DNA from: Pohlia nutans
Taxonomy: Eukaryota; Streptophyta; Bryopsida; Bryales; Mniaceae
DNA: 64,000 nucleotides
Assembly: GCA_022496805.1 (NCBI GenBank)
Contig: CM040087.1
Coordinates: 11,854,001 to 11,918,000 of the forward strand
Reading direction: 5' to 3'
The notes under the pieces were generated by a model that worked only from the letters and a program-made list of their open reading frames with translations, searched no databases and was not told where the DNA came from. The position numbers and the translations under genes are program-made. This document shows, piece after piece, positions 35,601-47,100 of the stretch (within the stretch, counting starts at the first letter, position 1; the number at the start of each line of letters is the position of its first letter).

Positions 35601-36820
35601 CCATCGTCCTTTGAATGTGTAAAGGAATTTTTTACAGAGACAGTTTTACTGTTTGCATAGCTGGGCGTATTCACTTGAATAATACTCGACGTTCAAGAGA
35701 TTCTATCAAACGCAAGAATGTACTATTCTTGCCAGTCTACTAGCTTACACCTGCTCGAGGCATTCTCCAATTTTCACGACGGTAATATTTGGGACCTGGA
35801 GCCCCTGCAACCACTCCATGAGCGGCCATCAGCTCAGGTTGTATACCGATTCAACAACACTTAAAGATGGACAAGCCACTGCCGCAATCATCAGTTCTAT
35901 CTCAGGTAATCCAAGAAATTTTAGTCTCTTGAATTTGCCAACATCGGTTTGTGTTGTTTCAGTTGGTCATAGGTTTGTGTTGTTTCAATCAGTCATAGGT
36001 TTGTCTTTCAATGACACAACACAATATGGTCAATGATTCAATGTTATAACAACAATGATAGAATCAGTGGCATACAAAGTTGCATTTTATTTAATGAAAT
36101 GACATTTAGAGTGATTTTTTTTATAGAGACCAATATGATGATCATACGGTACAAGAATATGGGGTCGGGTCGTTAGAGTGCATGACTGTAGAAAGGTCCA
36201 ACGCTCCTTGTGACTGCCAGCGTAGTCTACCTTAGAATACAACAAATTTGCTCTCATTTGCACCCTTTGATCACAACTGAGGTTGACACCCCAAATTTTT
36301 TTCCTAAATCAAAAATACAACAAGGCTTGCGCATCAAGATAGATAAATCAAATAGCTAGGGGCAAGTACAATACTGACATGTATAGTGACATTTGTGCAC
36401 CACCATCAATCACAGACAAACATTACAAAATTAAATTACCCTAGAATGTACTCAATTTATCAATGTTTGCTGTATTTTGCAACATCTCTAACAAGTTGCT
36501 TGAGCAAGTGTGGGTATTTTGACTTGCTTCAACACTTAGCATAACCTAAGTTTAGTTGATTTGTGAGGTTGAATTCAATCCACATCCACGTGATCCAATA
36601 GGGATCATCAAACCTCTCATCTCATAATCTAATCAAAACAACAACACAATTGTCTTTAAAGAAAAAGCACTCAATCAACAAATGTTTTCAATACTTTTTT
36701 TAGTTTTAGTTTCTTGTTTTGAATGAAATGGATCTAGTGGTTTACTTATACGCTTTGAGAAGAAAAGGGTTTCTACAGCATACAAGGGCAGTGGAAAGGC
36801 ACGGAAGATGATCAAGTGTG
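35600..36820. other. Intergenic, no gene recognised
   Basis: No coding region, element border or RNA gene was recognised. A short direct duplication occurs at 35940-36010 (GGTTTGTGTTGTTTCA and GTCATAGGTTTGT units). Confidence 0.4.
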
Positions 36821-36825
36821 TTTAA

Positions 36826-37394
36826 CCCCTAAATGTCCTCACCTATGTCCAGTTTAGGCAGTTTTGCAAAGATGCATTATAAAATGCAATTAATATGAAT
36901 ATTTAGAACTTGATGTATGAATAAAAGTTATACATTTTTAATTTTAGATTCTATCTATACGATTAGATCTATGACTGCTATCACTAATCTTTTTTTATAA
37001 ATTTTGAAACATAAAATAAAAAATTATTTTGTAATTCAATTACGAATAAGATATTGACAATATGTGGATGAAATTTGTTGTGATGGGTTATAGTGTAGTA
37101 CTTTAGGTGTAGTGATTTTTGGAGATTTTTTGGATGCTTGGTTTTAATAGTTTTTTTTTTCAAAAACACTTTTAGACCAAAATCTTCAAGATTTTCGGTG
37201 AAACACTACAACACAAAATGAGGCATATTTTTTTCAAAAATTATTTTCTTTTCGATCGAATGACACATACATGAAGCTAACTTCCCATAAAAAATTCAGT
37301 AAAAAAATCACACCACAAAAAGTGTATGACGGATGAGAAAATACGGATGAAATCTGTACATCAGGCCAAAAACGCCTGCTTGGGCAGTTAGGGG
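36826..37394. mobile_element. D-family TTAA element
   Basis: A 569-bp element starting CCCCTAAATGTCCTCACC and ending GGGCAGTTAGGGG with TTAA on both sides (36822-36825, 37395-37398). The interior matches 20366-20925 and 60777-61323. Confidence 0.82.
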
Positions 37395-37399
37395 TTAAG

Positions 37400-38185
37400 A
37401 CCTTATCAAGTTTGTAATAGTTCGTGATCTGCCACACCTTTAAAAGATGGAAGTACTTTCAGACTTTTCAAGATATTTGAGTAAACCGAGTGTATACACT
37501 AGCCTTCTTTGCTTCCATGTTGAAAGTGAGGCATGGCATAATAATGAATGCAGTTTTGCTTCCGTGTTTCTTTTTGAGATTCCTTAAAAAAGAGGATATA
37601 TAGGGATCCTGAGCTGCAATGTCAATACAAGATCTCATACAATCAAAACTCGGATTGTCGGTTCATAAGAAACTGAACTTCCTTCAATTCAAAGTAATTT
37701 TGGAAATTTGGACCATTCAAATGTTGATCAAGTAACACAAGGATCAAGAAAATTTACCCACTTGTGGTGGACAGAGGAGAAGTCTGAATCTGTTCATTAT
37801 CCACCAATCATAGGGAAGGGTTAAAAGCAAGAAAACTTAGCCAGCTCTTATCCATAGGCGGAGGCTCTTTACAAGAATCCAAAGCAATTTTGGGCAGATT
37901 AGCTTAATATATTAGATTATCTGTTCTTCATGATGAGACTGTTGCATTGCAAGAGGTGAAGCTACAGTACCGTCATTTCCTTGACGCAGATTTTCCTTGA
38001 TCCCAAACCAACCATGGGAGATTAGCTTAATATACTAGAAGAAAATACAGCATAAGTAGACTGATCGTACAACTATTCACTTGTAACATGATTGCCCTGA
38101 TCATACAAAGAAAGCTTTCAAGTATACTTGTGACCAGGAGAATCAATGAGCCTATCAAAGATTTACATGTGGAAGAGCAAGAGAT
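37400..38185. other. 3' flank of 6PGL, nothing else seen
   Basis: Contains the presumed 3' UTR of the minus-strand 6-phosphogluconolactonase gene close to 38185. The rest shows no gene or element that I recognise. Confidence 0.4.
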
Positions 38186-40310
38186 TTACAACTTTGCAGT
38201 AGCAGGTTTGTCGGTGAACCAGATGAGTTTCCCATTGAGGGGGCGGGCGCTCTGCGATGGAAGCTCCCCGAGCGGCAGCTCCTCGCCAAACACCTTGGCC
38301 AGCATGTCGGCCTTGCCGGCCCCATTCGCAACGAACGTCACATTAGCTGCAGCTTGCACCACTGGCATTGTGAAGGTGATCCGCTCAGGAGGTGGCTTGG
38401 GAGAGTCGGTGATCGGAGCGATCCACTTGTCCTTGACCAGCACAAGCGGGTGGTGTGGGAAAAGGGAACAGCAATGGCCGTCTGGTCCCATTCCCAGAAG
38501 CAACAGATCAAACCGTGGGTAACCGTCTGCTGACATTGCAACCACTCCCGTCTTCGTCAGTTTCTTGATAACCATCTCGTAATCCTCTGCAGCGGCTTCT
38601 GTCGACAACGCGTCGTTGATTGCGTACACTTGCCCCGAGGGAATTGGTACCTGCACAGAGAACAGTACCTTTCCAAATCACCAATCCACTCCTTTTCTGG
38701 TAGTCAATATCTAAAGTTTTCTCCATTATTCTCTCAAAACTTAGCACATGGGGCTTGTGTGTCCTTTGAGGGTTAACCCCTAAAGGACCAAGGATTCATG
38801 GTTTTAAAATGACAAGTTTAAACGATCATATTGTGAAAATTATAATTTGAATGGGACCAAATTTTATATCACTGGAATTAGTGAAGAATGTTACACATGT
38901 TGAATTAATAAAAAATAAAAAACTAACAAAAAAGAATCTAAATAAAAGCTACTCAAAATTACTGGAAAAAACAGGTGGCCTTATGGTCCTTTAGGGGTTA
39001 ACAGAGATACACACTCACACCGATAGAGTCATTGCAAGTTCGAAAACAAAGATGTATTGTAAGCTGAAGGAAGATTTAGATCTTTCCATTTCCATTTCAT
39101 ACAATAGGATATCGAAATGTCGAAAATGTAGAGACTGAAAGTCACCTTGGACAGAAGTCCGTCCCAAGCAAGCTTGTAGTTGCTGTCTGGATGATCCTTC
39201 TTCACCACGCGCTCATCTGCCCAGAAAACATGCCACCTCGCCCAATCTACGGACTCCAGGTATGGCGATTCACACAGTTTCCTGAAAAAAGTATGAGCTC
39301 CATGTCAACACGTGACCTAAATCAAACGCACAAAACAAAATGCTACAAAAATGTCCGCAACGTGGACAGCAGATGGTCTTCCACGATTTTCTCTCAAAAT
39401 CAAAGAACCAGTATCGATTACAAATTTGAACCCCTAAGCATCTAAAACACCATCTGCATCACTGACTTTGCAACGGTGGCATTTCTCATTTTACCTCGGT
39501 TTTCTCATTACAATACATCATTTTCAAGCTCTTGTATACTATACTACAAGATCAATAGTGTCGATTGTGTCAAACTGAATTCATTTTCACACAAACAGAT
39601 GCTTTCCAGCAGGGGTCCAATTTTCCTACACTACAGAAAATACACAGTGGACGCTTAGGGGTTAAGCTAGCGCCACTTAATCAAATGATTAGCTACTGAC
39701 ATTCCCTTCATCAACATGCACCAAGAGATTTTAAAACATCTATCAATAAACTTTGACGACATCCTCTGGTGCGTTGCGATTCTCTTTCATTCGCTAACAA
39801 AACCACACCAAAATTTGACCAGTGCGATCATAGGAAAGACAAATAGCACAATCAACCACGGACATAATTCAATAAACCCTCAGCAAATCACTCGAAACAC
39901 GAACATCAAAATGAGCATGCAGGATCCACTAACCCTAAAGTCTTGATGAGGGAACCGCCAGATAAGACGACGGAGAACGCCCCGTGAGCCACGACGGCGT
40001 CCTCTGCGACGCGCGCCACATGCGCGGCCAAGCTAACGCTGAGCTCGTCCGCGTCCTGGTACACTAGCAGGTCCTGGTCCTTGTTCAACCGGCCCAAATC
40101 GCCCGCCATGTCTACCTTCCCCGCGCGAACAACCAATGCTGCTGCAATCCCCGACGACCTGGAACCACCCGTGCTCAAAACCGGAATGCTCACTCGTGTT
40201 GTGGCTCTGGGAGAAGATGCCAAGAGGTTTGATCGGCGAGAGGAGGTGCAGGGCGATGATGGCCTGGTGATTGCGATACAAGTGGCGATGCGAGAATGCA
40301 TGGCTGCCAT
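38186..40310 (-). CDS. 6-phosphogluconolactonase, probably plastidic
   Basis: Hydrolyses 6-phosphogluconolactone in the oxidative pentose phosphate pathway. Three exons, 39934-40310, 39146-39281, 38186-38650, give 325 residues, the length of the plastid Arabidopsis enzyme. The first ~75 residues are rich in Ser, Arg, Thr and Ala with few acids (SPCTSSRRSNLLASSPRATT), as in a transit peptide. Family motifs follow: FSVVLSGGSLIKTLG, WARWHVFWADERVV, DHPDSNYKLA, LLLLGMGPDGHCCSLFP, KPPPERITFT and the C-terminal WFTDKPATAKL. The active-site DERVV and GMGPDGH are intact. The start is the first in-frame ATG, in GTCATGGCAGCC. Introns carry an F element (39431-39661) and a B element (38777-38997). A TA-flanked MITE lies about 160 bp upstream of the start. 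Confidence 0.94.
38777..38997. mobile_element. B-family TTAA element in 6PGL intron 2
   Basis: Ends CCCCTAAAGGACCAAGG and TATGGTCCTTTAGGGG with perfect TTAA flanks (38773-38776, 38998-39001). At 221 bp it is the cleanest uninterrupted B copy. Confidence 0.88.
39431..39661. mobile_element. F-family TTAA element in 6PGL intron 1
   Basis: Starts CCCTAAGCATCTAAAACACC and ends GTGGACGCTTAGGGG followed by TTAA; the left flank has mutated to TGAA. Same family and orientation as 15755-15965. Confidence 0.75.
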
Positions 40311-40471
40311 GACGACGTCTATGAATGACGCCCTTGCGACCAGGCGGCTTTTTGCTTCCGTCTTCCTCCTCTTCTTCTTCGCATGTTCCGTCGTCGATGA
40401 ATTTTGAGATCCTTTCGTCAAGACCAAGACCGGATTGAACTTTGGTTTTGGTTTTCAAAGTTTTGTTTCTA

Positions 40472-40869
40472 AGGTTGGATAACCTATTACCACCAACTTA
40501 AGCAATCTGGCCTATTTTTGGCAGTGCTAAATTCAAAAAATATATGATTGCATTCAAAATAGGTATTGACGAGGATTGCAAAAATTTGCAACATCTAGTT
40601 TGCATTTGTCAATTTTCTACAAAATTTCAAAGTGGAAAGTAACCTTTTACCCAAATCAAGCCCTCTAGATTTCCCATGTCCACACCATGTGGTACTAACT
40701 TTCACTCATCATGATACCCAAAACCACCAACTATTTCTTCGCAATGCTTGGCATGCCATTGGTTTACCTCAATAGTGAAATTGGTGGTTTCGAGTCTCAA
40801 CTCTGGTCGCCCCAAGAGAAAACTACAGGTTGTAATTGGGGGAGGTGGTGGTAATAGGTTATCCAACCT
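40472..40869. mobile_element. TA-flanked MITE in 6PGL promoter, AGGTTGGATAACC ends
   Basis: A 398-bp element with perfect terminal repeats of about 24 bp, AGGTTGGATAACCTATTACC and inverse, flanked by TA (40470-40471, 40870-40871). It begins about 160 bp upstream of the 6PGL start codon, so it lies in the proximal promoter or 5' UTR. Confidence 0.87.
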
Positions 40870-40993
40870 TATTGTCTCTGTCCCACCACGGAGAGACTAC
40901 GAAAACGTTTCCTTTTGAAGGAGTTACATGGCTGAACAATACAAACAAGGTGTAAAAGTAAATCTAGGGTAAATACTAAGGTTTAACCCTTAA

Positions 40994-41315
40994 CCCCTAA
41001 ACGTCCCAACGTCGAGAAACTGGATCATGAACAGATTCGAAGCCTTGTAACTTTCTCATACGACCTTGGATGATTTTCATCCAAATCACTTTTGAAAGCC
41101 TATTAAATTCTCTACCATTTATAATAAATCTCTTTTGATGGGGAACTATTGATAATATTGGAGAAGCCTCCAACTACAAGTATGTCAAATTTGTTGGGTA
41201 GATTTTATGCTTGCAATGGTCTTCTCATGTACACTTCATGTACATCTAAACCATGCTAATATTTACTTTTGACACTAGAATCTACTTCTATTCAAAGGGT
41301 TGGTACGTTTAGGGG
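40994..41315. mobile_element. C-family TTAA element
   Basis: Starts CCCCTAAACGTCCCAACG and ends GGTTGGTACGTTTAGGGG, TTAA on both sides. The flanks themselves read AACCC before and CCCTTAAAAGG after, so it appears inserted at or next to another TTAA terminus. Confidence 0.85.
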
Positions 41316-41757
41316 TTAACCCTTAAAAGGTTGGGCTTATGACGATGGAATCATGCTTTATCTCCCACACTCAATTTTGCAACTAAAAATAATACAAGAA
41401 TTCAACATTATATTTTTAGTAGATGAAGCCACATGTCTACTACAAATCATGAATGTTTCATAAATTTTGGTGAAAATTTGAAATTTCTAGGGTTTTAGAA
41501 AGTGATTATAAAGAAAATTCATATCAATTATTTATTGTATTAAAAAAATTCCAATTTTTTTTACCAAAGGTGTAAATTACAATGGAGAAAAGTTTAGTTA
41601 TTGAAAATCATCCGTGTATATGAATTTAGAAATTTTTGCTACACCTTGGTAATACCTACCAAACTTGTAACTACAATAAAACACTCAATTTTCAAAATTT
41701 CCAAAAAATCAAAGTAGAGTAGAAACTAGATTTGGCAAGCTTCATTTTGTTAGTTAA

Positions 41758-42570
41758 CCCTTTAGTGCCTAGCTGACCACATTATGGTCACTGCAATGTC
41801 CGAAATGCAAATAGCCTCGCAAATAGCAGAGAATCCGTGAAGAACTGGAACTTCAGTTTTCAAGTTCAGATATAGCCACATACATTATACACCTTCCAAA
41901 AATATAAAATTTTAATTTGGAATTGTACAACTATCAAATTACCTATCAACAAAACAAAAAATACTACAAATACTTTAAAATATAGTAAATAATTGCAAAT
42001 ACAACACATGTAGTATACAGTATTTATTGTGTTTGGAATTTTGTTATCTTGTTATATATTTTTGGATTGTGTTCTCTTCTTCATCTTCTATAAGTGTGTG
42101 TAATCCGATCTTGACTAATGTACCCACTCTTGTCAATTTTCAACGTATAAAATTTTATCCTAAACCGTATATGGATAAGTCACTTTCACTTGTAAAATTC
42201 ACAATAATTATGTGTGAGTGTATTCTTGATATGAAAGATTGCAACGGAGAAGTGTTGACATAGGGCATAGCTGAACTTCTTTACTTTCACTTTTGAAAAT
42301 TTAACCCAAATTCTATTTAACTGTGAAGTCACACACACCCCAAAATCTCATTTTTAGCATACATTATACAGTTCAAATACATACTATAATCTTCCAATCC
42401 CACCATTGGATAATTCTCAAATTTTAATAAAATGTGTGCGCTCCAGTTGAGAATAGAATTGTACGGCTATTTTCTAATTTAATCCATTCTATTTCTGGTA
42501 GTCTCAATCACAATGGGAAAAACCACTGAAATCCAATGCTTCCAGCTACAGTACCATGGGCACTAAAGGG
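41758..42570. mobile_element. G-family TTAA element
   Basis: An 813-bp element starting CCCTTTAGTGCCTAGCTGACC and ending CATGGGCACTAAAGGG, TTAA on both sides (41754-41757, 42571-42574). The end motif CCCTTTAG is shared with 53159-53698. Short frames inside are AT-driven. Confidence 0.78.
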
Positions 42571-42574
42571 TTAA

Positions 42575-43007
42575 GCTTAGATGCAATGAACTCATTTTTA
42601 TGACCTAAATTTATTTTAAGTAAAACAAGCAAAAAATTCAAAATACACTACAGTTTGAATTGTTTTTACTACTCTTTTTTCAATTGGGATCCATGTAAAA
42701 TTTTAAAATAGTTTGAATGATTTGAATTTAACTTGAAGGGGAGGCATCATCAAGCAAAGTCCTTCACAAGAAAATGAATGGAAATCATTCATGTAACAGT
42801 TGGAATTGAACAGTTGACTTCGTTCATAAGCCATTTTTTGGTCTTGCTGGCAGTTAGGGGTTAACCCCTAAACGCTACCGAGACCAACAATTGACTCATG
42901 AATGAAGCTCATAATACATAATTACTTATAATAGACTTACTATATCATCAAAATACATAGTTACTTATGATAAACTTAATATATCATCAAAATTCTAGTG
43001 ACAACTA
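42575..43007. mobile_element. TTAA junction with two facing CCCC ends
   Basis: At 42855-42870 the sequence GTTAGGGGTTAACCCCTAAACG places a right end (D-like, CTGGCAGTTAGGGG) and a left end (CCCCTAAACGCTACC) on one TTAA (42861-42864). The other borders of the two elements were not located. Confidence 0.55.
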
Positions 43008-43131
43008 AGGTAGAAGTACCTAATTATGACACTTTATTTTGAAATTTGTCATTTATGATTCACGTAGAAAAGTGTTATGAAATGAAGACTATTTATTCCT
43101 AGAATTTTGTCACAATTAGGTGCTCCTATCT
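43008..43131. mobile_element. I-family TA-flanked MITE, short
   Basis: A 124-bp element with ends AGGTAGAAGTACCTAATT and AATTAGGTGCTCCTATCT, imperfect inverted repeats, TA outside. Confidence 0.6.
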
Positions 43132-43289
43132 TATAGATCGGAGTTAGTTTAAAAAAATGATATTAACGACTATAGGTTCCAATTGTGACTTTCCAACAAT
43201 TGTAGGGTTTGTAAGTGAGCTTCATTTATTTTGATATATATGTAAAGAAATAAAAACATAAAAACACATAAAAATCAAAATCAAAATAT

Positions 43290-44194
43290 ATAAAATAAAT
43301 AAATAAATAAAAGCAATAATAATAATAAAAAACCATTTTGTAACCATTTCTCAAAATAAATTTCTATAGTCGGACGAAGGTCACGGACCGGACCGACCGA
43401 AGCTGGATGCTCCTCAGTGGTGGATCCCTTGTACAATCCGAGGTGGCATTCCAGCGTGGCAACCGCAGAGCGCCCAATATTTGTCTCGCTTCTACATACA
43501 AGTTTGGATTCGGGTTTTGTTTGATGAAAGAGATCGTCATCAGGGGTTGCGCTCATTCCGGATTGTGCGGCGTTGTTTTTGAATCTGTTGAGCACAATCG
43601 GAAATTTTGCTTGTGAATTGAAACAGTTGCCTGAGCTTCAGTAATTTCGTGGATTAAAACTTACGATTCATAGTCACAGATATAGTATTGTCTTCGGAAT
43701 GGGGTTGTGTCTTACGTACGCTTCGAAGATCGAGAGTTCAGTTCATTTCCGTGCGCCATCGTTTGAACAAATCAATTAATTCCATCAATGTAGGTATGGA
43801 TTACTCTCGGGCCGAATTTCCTTGCGTTTGGCATTTCTGTAGTACAAGGGTTTACTAGGGTTTCACACATGCTAGTCCCGTTGCAAGCATTGTTTAGCGA
43901 TCGTCGTTTTCGTTTTAGGTTTTTAAATTTTACACTCCGTTTTTGAGTGAGTAATTGAAATGTGTACAAAGTTCCAATATAGCTCATCAGACATTTTAGT
44001 AGCCAGTGTAATCTTTCGATCATAGGTGCTCAATTGTTGGAGAGGGCGATTAACGGAAGATCGTCTGAAGTCACGAAGAACGTTGTGACTCTTGTGAAAA
44101 GAGATGAATCTTAGGGTTTGTAGTGTTCGTTTTTTTTTTTTTTTGCAGTTTTTTCAAGGCTAGGAATGCTGTTTGGAATTCGTAAATTGTAGCG
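43290..44194 (+). promoter_or_regulatory. Upstream region of the coiled-coil gene
   Basis: Starts with an AAAT/AAT simple repeat (43290-43330), then a GC-richer segment to about 43620 and an ordinary 5' flank to the ATG at 44195. The promoter and 5' UTR should be here; no TATA box was assigned. The 104-codon minus frame at 43281-43595 ends in a Leu/Phe run derived from the simple repeat and is not called. Confidence 0.4.
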
Positions 44195-47100
44195 ATGGAG
44201 AACGCAAGCAGTAATGCGGCGCTAATGCGCCGCATTGTGCAGCTGGAGAAAGGTATCAGAAGTCCATTTTGAGCTCTTTTATTATTGGATTAGTTGTAGC
44301 AGTTCTGTGGACTTCAAGTTAAATTTTTGTGATCAATTTTCAGTAAATGCAGAGCTCGTTGTCACTGCACATATACGAGGCAGTTCTCGGGTTGCTAATT
44401 TACAAGTCCTTTTTTAGGTTTATTATCATCAAGCTATTCGTGTCGGTGGTTGGAACGTGATAATCTTTGTCGGTTTTAAGAAGAAAATAAACGCTTGCTT
44501 TGTTGTCTTCAGAGAGGGATGAGCTACAGAAAGATATAGAGACAATGTGCTTGCAACAAGCAGGAGTTGCTGGCAGTGTAGATATCAGCACTCGTATGCA
44601 GGCTCGCAGGTTTGTTCTTCTCATCTTCGAGATCGAGACATGCTTTGGACTTTTTCGTCAACAGTGAACAGTATTTTTCAGGCTGTAGAATGATGCTTTG
44701 AAGTAATGCAAATACTTTTTCTTCTTGCACTTGTGTGGCATCGCAATTTACCGCTACATGTAGTGAATTATTTCTGAGGATCCGAGGTTGTTTGTCACTT
44801 AACTACCGCCAGTTACTGCTCTTTCACAGTGATCTGAAGAATGAATATATCTAAAAAAAACTATAGGTTGAGCAATATTTTGCTTGATTGAAGCGAGGCG
44901 TGTTGAGTTTGCAGGTGATTGCATTCAACATATGTCAGTTTGAAATCCAAGCTAGAAATATGTCTGAGAGGGTGGCTATGGCCTGCTGCAGGGCTGCCAG
45001 TTTGGAGCAAGAACTGGACTCGTGCAAAGAGAAGACCATGCTTCTTACACGTGAGAATCATAACCTGCAAGAAGAGCTGTCAGAAGCTTACCGTCTGAAG
45101 GTAGAACGGATCACCCAGTTTATTGTGCCTGACATGGTGAATTACATGATTTTTCTTTTTCAATTTGACCATTCATGTTTCGCTGCATGACTGAATACTC
45201 GACACTATTTGTCGTGGGTACTGCAGAGTCATCTGACCGAGGCCTTCAAGAGAGCTGTCGAGAAGGTTTTTTTAATTCTCTACGCTGATCTATCCATCTT
45301 GAGTTTTTATGGTTTAAGCTTTGAATTATTAACAGTACAGGAGTACTTTGGATGTGTGTTAACATCAAGTTTTTCTGCTAGAGTAATCAACTTGAGAAAG
45401 AAGTGAAATTCTATCAAAGCAAGGTGGCGGCTGCGTTTTCCGAGAGGGATAAAGCGATTGTCGAGGTGAGAACGTGCATATGCCTGCTGTACATTTAACT
45501 AAGGCATCTCTAAAGTTGCAAAAATTCCGAATCTATTTTGAAAATTATTACAAACCTTGCCAGGAACGTACGCGTGAGCTTGTGGAAAATTAATACTGAT
45601 TCGACTTGCAAAAGAACTTGCGGCAGGTTGAGAGAGTGCACGAGGCTGAGAAGACAATGACTGCAAAATTTCAGCAACTCCACAATCAGTGAGATACACT
45701 CTCTTAGTCCAGTTTTTTTTTGAAAATTGATATTATCGACGATAAGTTTGCAGTTCATGTGTACTCGTTTAGATCAAAGGATTTCATTTTAAAGGATTTC
45801 CGGTAGTGTGGATTTCGTATTGATAGCATTCCTGAAGGCAAGTGGTTCAGGGATCAACATGTATGAAGAACATAGATAGTTACCCTTTACTTGGTCTATG
45901 TCTAATCATCTGGATTGCCAGAGAAGAGACATACATCATTTTACTTTTTGAACTGATGGATACAACACACGGTGTCGATTCAACTGCCCGATGAGATAGT
46001 ACGGTGGTGCTACAGGATACAGGAGGCAGAGAGACAAAGTAAAGAGCAAGAGGCACAGAAACTGGAGCTGCAACATGATTTTGATACCACGATGGATCAG
46101 CTTGACACTCTCTATAAGGTTAGTGGGTCACTTCCAGTATGTAAGGATACTAAGCTTTATACGATTGACCACCTAAGGTCACTTTATTTGATCATGGCAT
46201 GTGACAGATGCAAAACTTTTTCCAAAATCTCCAAGTTTAATAATTTAGTGCGGTATAGCAGGTTGTAGACAAATTCTGGGGATTGCGGGAGAATGTCCTT
46301 GCTACTCCTGATGATGGCCAACCTCAACACATGCAACCTTTGGAGAGAGCGACAGCTTTACTCTTGGAGTCAGATGACCAATGGGCATACGGAGGATTCA
46401 GTCGGGAAGCGCTTCAAGAAGAGCTGAAAGAGGCTCGAGCCCTTGCAGAGGAGAATGTTTTACTAGCTAAGGAGAGAGATTCACGAGCAACTGAACTGGA
46501 TGCTCAGCTGGTACTTCCTCGTTATTCTCATGGCTACAACAAGATAAGATTATTATTGGACAGTTTTCAGCATGTTTTTTGTGCTGTACCCTGTATTGGT
46601 GGAGGTTATAGTGCTTGTATCAGAACTTGCTTACCAGTTGGTGGTTTTCAGATTCTTTAACTTGCTTTGAGATGAGCACATGGGCTGTGATCGGATTGAC
46701 TTCAGGTTTGACAAATGTGAGACTGTTGCAGGCAAAACTTAAAGAAGAGGTTGAGGCCAGTACACATTCTCTACAGATTCAGCTTGAAGAGGTAAATTAA
46801 GTTGTTGTATCGGTCTTTCATAATAGACCGATCGAAATGAGAAAGTGGGAACTTAAAGTGCTGCAACTGTTTATTGCATGTATGGATTAGTTTACATTGT
46901 TTTTATTTGCGTTGAATGTCTTCTCCCAACTATTCAATAGGTTGGGTATGAGGTTCCGGAGTGTAGCAAATCTTGTGAAACACAATCTCAGCTAATCTGT
47001 CATCTTGTTTTTTTACAGAAGCATCATGCTGAACAACTAGCTGCAGAGAAAGCTTGCGCCTATGAGATAGAGCTGGTGAGCATTTCTTGATTAGTTCTAG

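Noticed and set aside
43281..43595. 104-codon minus-strand frame upstream of the coiled-coil gene.
   Set aside because: Its C-terminus is a Leu/Phe/Tyr run coded by the AAT/AAAT simple repeat, and there is no recognisable domain.
44888..44991. Extension of coiled-coil exon 3 upstream to 44888.
   Set aside because: The acceptor at 44991 gives correct phase with exon 2 (QARR-AASLEQELD) and matches the expected protein; the upstream part would not join in frame.
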